Positions 4,266-7,061 of a stretch of DNA of 7,061 bases are shown here, piece after piece (within the stretch, counting starts at the first letter, position 1; the number at the start of each line of letters is the position of its first letter). The notes beneath the pieces are model-generated. The model did no database searches, was not told where the DNA came from, and saw only the letters and a list, made by a program, of their open reading frames with translations. The position numbers were made by a program, and so were the translations under genes. The stretch covers positions 1 to 7,061 of the forward strand of contig JAQUTS010000089.1 of NCBI GenBank assembly GCA_028694275.1. Direction: 5' to 3'. Origin of the DNA: Candidatus Gastranaerophilales bacterium (lineage in GTDB: Bacteria > Cyanobacteriota > Vampirovibrionia > Gastranaerophilales > CAJFVJ01).

Positions 4266-7061
4266 ACTTTGACTCCTTTCGCTAGTTTAGATAGCAAATC
4301 AAAAAACTCTGCCTTGTTTTTTGAGGTTTCGCAAGACAAAAACAATTGCTTCTTGGCCCTTGTAATAGCTACATAAGCTAGCCTCATCGTCTCATAGGCA
4401 CGTTCTTTTTTCTTATCTTCAATACTCTTCAGTGATTTTCCCGATAATTTTTCAAGCTTAGGAATGATTGTATTTTCGGTATCAATGGTGATTTTATCCA
4501 AATCAATCTTGTGATACCTATCAACAAATTGCGGGATGAAAACAACATCAAATTCATCTCCTTTGGATTTGTGTATTGTCATAACTTCAACTGCGGCAAC
4601 GCTTATGGCATCATTAAAATACCTAACTCCCTTTTTGGCACTGCCAATTTGTTTAAGATATGCAATAACATCCTTAAGAGTAGACTCTTGCTCAGTCTCC
4701 CTCAAATAGCTTGCCTCAAAACGCTTTACCATCGAAGCTATCAAATTTGCATTGCTCAAATCATTTGCTTTGGAAAAATAATACCGCCCCATATCCATAA
4801 TAAAATCAGAAATTGAGGTAAAAGGCCTGTTTAAAAAATAAAAAATATCCCACCAAAAAACCATAAAATCAGTACTATCAAGCTCTTTTGCCGAATATAA
4901 AATATCTTCGTTTTTGATAATAGGGTCTTTTAATTTTTTGATAAAATCTATACTCAAATTACTTATGCGCATAAGATTGCAATAATTGAAATCACCGGCC
5001 AAAGCTGCCAATAATGAATTATCAAAAGGCGAATTTATCACTCTGAGCATGGATAAAACAAGCTTAAATACGCGCTTATTAGCTATATCATCAGACCTTG
5101 AAAGAACCTCCAAGCCTGATTGCTCAATAAACACAGCCCAATCACTGACTTGTTTATTTGTTTTGAGCAAAATAGCAATAGAACAAGACGGGTCTTGTTT
5201 TTTCAGCTCGTTTATCTTACGCAAAATAAAGTTTTTCTCTTCCTGTTCAAAATCGAAAGACTCAAAACAAACAGCATCATCGCTTTTGGGGTTTTCGCCC
5301 TCAACAGGCTGCATTTGAATATCGTAAAAGGCTTCTTTGTAATCAGATTGAGCTTTTGCCCAGGCAACAAGCTTATTTGCCAACTCATAAACATCTTTGG
5401 TACAACGCTGAGAACTCGTCATTTCGACTTTGGCAGAAGAATTAATAAAACTCGAAAAACCATCCGTATCTGCATTAGTAAATGTTGACATAATCGCCTG
5501 ATTAACATCTCCGCAACGGACGATATTACCGCTTTTTTGAGTAATAAGTTCTATTAATTTTTGCTGAATAGAAGAAGAATCCTGAGCCTCATCCTCTATA
5601 ACATAAGTAAATTTGTTCTGATAATAAGCCCTTATATCTTGATTTTGGGCAAGCAAAGTATGAGATAGAATCAGTAAATCATCAAAATCAACAAGATTAA
5701 GCCGTTTTAGTTTTAGGCTGTAATCTTTATACATCTTTGCAAACTCAAAAAGTTGGCTGTCATCGTTTTTTTTCGCCGCCATTTCAATATCTTCAGGAGA
5801 AAGAAGCAGCATTTTAGCTTTTGTTATATTGATTTTGAATTCATCAAGCAGCTCACTATCAACAAAAGAATAATTATCCTGACATATTTTTGCCCTAATT
5901 GAAGCAGCCCTAACCTCATCACAAACATCAAAATCCATATCAAGCCCGACTCTGTTGGCATTATCACCATCAGCCATTATTTTTCTGGCAACGCCGTGGA
6001 TAGTACTGATATGGGGGTATTCATTCAAGTGTGGGAAATTGTTTTTGATTCTCTCAGAAAAATTCTTTGCCGCAGAATCCATATACGTAAGTACAAGTAT
6101 TTCTGACGGAGGGACTCCATCGTTAATCAGCTTCATAATCAAAGCAAGCATAATAGTTGTTTTACCCGCCCCGGGTACCGCAGGAACGGCCATTTTACCG
6201 CCTGAATATTGCAAAACAGGTCTTTGATCTTCCCTTGGAATTATGGCTTTAGAAATTTGCTCTTGCTTATTTGGAATCAAAAAAGACAGAAGCATCCCTT
6301 GATTTTCAGCCCCTTCCACACCAAAATCAGAGCTAAAAACTACAGTCTTACGGCAAAGCGAGTTCAATTTTCTCAAAAAATGAGCGGATTTTTTCATCGT
6401 AAACTCATAATGAAGCTGCTGAGTATATTCTTCACACTCAAATCCATGCTGAAAAACCCAAGAGTTATAAAGTCTTCCTGTGTCATCTTTTAACCATTGC
6501 GGATTTTTTGCATCAATCCAAAATTGATATTGAGAAGAAAGTTCAAAGTCGATAATTTTTTGCGGAGTAGAAATTATCAAAGCTTTTTCATTAATTTCAA
6601 AATTCTCCGCAGGATTATCAGAAACAATTGAGCTTTTTATTTGCAAAAGCCACTCACGATAAATATTATTTTTGGGCTCAATAGATTTTTCTTTTGAATG
6701 CATCTTTGCGTACAACGACTCAAAATCATCCAAAGACGCAAACAGCTGATTGAAATACCCAAAAGTATCATCTTCAGTCGCTTTTGGCAGGATGAAATTT
6801 TTGAATAAAAACATAAGTTCATCACTCAAAGACAAATCTCTGCCTTTGATATCTTCCATCAAAGATATCAAATCAGCGTAAGAATTATTCTCCTGAAAAT
6901 CAGCACTCATAGGCAATTGGGCCTGTTTTTTGAAGTGTAATAAAACATCCTGACAAAGAATAATCGGCAAATTCAAAAATTCACTCAAAAGCCTTCTTAT
7001 TTCAGATTCTTGCACCCTCAATCCCCACTCAGGATGCAAAAGCATAAGGATTACAACTGCG
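4262..7061 (-). CDS. UvrD/AddA-like SF1A DNA helicase with degenerate-helicase N-terminus, 5' end cut by the right edge
   Basis: Residues are counted from the ATG at 7045. The frame stays open to the edge ('AVVIL' before that Met) and no ribosome site precedes 7045, so the true start is outside. The ATP-dependent 3'-5' motor core is complete: Q-motif region 271-280, Walker A 'PGAGKTT' 291-297, Ia 'ILVLTYMDSAAKNF' 316-329, 'TIHGVARKIM' 348-357, Walker B 'DEAQD' 485-489, III 'GDVNQAI' 512-518, IV 'SSQR' with R547, V 'TIHKSKGDEFDVVF' 823-836, VI 'RLAYVAITRAKK' 888-899. The protein ends 28 residues after motif VI, so the nuclease domain found at the C-terminus of AddA or RecB is missing; the next gene, overlapping by four bases, supplies one. 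Residues 1-270 have no Walker A, yet 155-240 resemble worn motifs V and VI. Probable role: unwinding DNA ends for recombination repair. A plain UvrD/PcrA role is less likely given this N-terminus and the nuclease partner. Confidence 0.93.
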   Translation of the reverse strand, partial: AVVILMLLHPEWGLRVQESEIRRLLSEFLNLPIILCQDVLLHFKKQAQLPMSADFQENNSYADLISLMEDIKGRDLSLSDELMFLFKNFILPKATEDDTFGYFNQLFASLDDFESLYAKMHSKEKSIEPKNNIYREWLLQIKSSIVSDNPAENFEINEKALIISTPQKIIDFELSSQYQFWIDAKNPQWLKDDTGRLYNSWVFQHGFECEEYTQQLHYEFTMKKSAHFLRKLNSLCRKTVVFSSDFGVEGAENQGMLLSFLIPNKQEQISKAIIPREDQRPVLQYSGGKMAVPAVPGAGKTTIMLALIMKLINDGVPPSEILVLTYMDSAAKNFSERIKNNFPHLNEYPHISTIHGVARKIMADGDNANRVGLDMDFDVCDEVRAASIRAKICQDNYSFVDSELLDEFKINITKAKMLLLSPEDIEMAAKKNDDSQLFEFAKMYKDYSLKLKRLNLVDFDDLLILSHTLLAQNQDIRAYYQNKFTYVIEDEAQDSSSIQQKLIELITQKSGNIVRCGDVNQAIMSTFTNADTDGFSSFINSSAKVEMTSSQRCTKDVYELANKLVAWAKAQSDYKEAFYDIQMQPVEGENPKSDDAVCFESFDFEQEEKNFILRKINELKKQDPSCSIAILLKTNKQVSDWAVFIEQSGLEVLSRSDDIANKRVFKLVLSMLRVINSPFDNSLLAALAGDFNYCNLMRISNLSIDFIKKLKDPIIKNEDILYSAKELDSTDFMVFWWDIFYFLNRPFTSISDFIMDMGRYYFSKANDLSNANLIASMVKRFEASYLRETEQESTLKDVIAYLKQIGSAKKGVRYFNDAISVAAVEVMTIHKSKGDEFDVVFIPQFVDRYHKIDLDKITIDTENTIIPKLEKLSGKSLKSIEDKKKERAYETMRLAYVAITRAKKQLFLSCETSKNKAEFFDLLSKLAKGVKV
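4273..4279 (-). promoter_or_regulatory. Shine-Dalgarno site of the nuclease gene, inside the helicase gene
   Basis: AAAGGAG on the minus strand within the last codons of the helicase, seven bases before the nuclease ATG at 4265. It is the strongest ribosome site in the window and confirms the start in the overlap. Confidence 0.8.
6845..6872. repeat. Perfect 11-bp inverted repeat inside the helicase gene
   Basis: Arms 6845-6855 (TTTGATATCTT) and 6862-6872 (AAGATATCAAA) match perfectly around a 6-base spacer. It encodes residues near 'LISLMEDIKG'. No T-tract follows on the minus strand, so it is not an ordinary terminator. It may be an mRNA hairpin or chance in A/T-rich coding DNA. Confidence 0.6.

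Noticed and set aside
4986..5488. Plus-strand frames of 110-122 codons inside the helicase gene
   Set aside because: They lie antisense to the well-supported helicase, show no motifs and have no ribosome site; they are shadows.

Overview
The window is a low-GC bacterial segment in which every supported gene lies on the minus strand, so it reads right to left. Small details point to a host related to the non-photosynthetic cyanobacterial lineage (Melainabacteria/Vampirovibrionia, for example Gastranaerophilales): a UvrD-type helicase with a cyanobacterial-looking 'AVPAVPGAGKTT' Walker A region, PBS-lyase-style HEAT proteins, and an A/T-rich genome with good Shine-Dalgarno sites. This placement is inference from family resemblance and not proven. 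A low-GC Firmicute-like host is the main alternative.

Right block (7061 to 3603): a DNA end-processing module. A large SF1A (UvrD/AddA-like) helicase runs off the right edge, so its true start is outside the window. It overlaps by 4 bases (ATGA) a 220-residue PD-(D/E)XK nuclease of the RecB/AddB/Cas4 type that carries a four-cysteine iron-sulfur signature. The helicase has no C-terminal nuclease domain. Its N-terminal ~270 residues look like the tail of a degenerate second helicase. My reading is a rearranged AddAB/RecBCD-like machine: an inactive AddB/RecC-like helicase fused to an active AddA/RecB-like motor, with the AddB-type nuclease as a separate subunit.

Middle (3602 to 2336): a 346-base A/T-rich non-coding gap with two candidate extended -10 promoters. 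It is followed by a single-gene unit encoding a 280-residue protein of seven HEAT repeats, which ends in a strong hairpin terminator (perfect 12-bp stem, UUCG loop).

Left block (2296 to 1): a well-formed promoter (TTGCTT-17-TAAAAT) drives three genes joined by 1-base stop/start overlaps. They are a 97-residue stand-alone ClpX-type zinc-finger protein, a 549-residue protein with HEAT-like helices and an unrecognised central/C-terminal region, and the start of ruvX (YqgF, Holliday-junction resolvase / pre-16S rRNA nuclease family), which is cut by the left edge. There are no RNA genes, CRISPR arrays, insertion sequences or signs of a mobile element.

The items most worth a second look are the fused/split helicase-nuclease architecture and the orphan ClpX zinc-binding domain, translationally coupled to an uncharacterised HEAT protein and ruvX.
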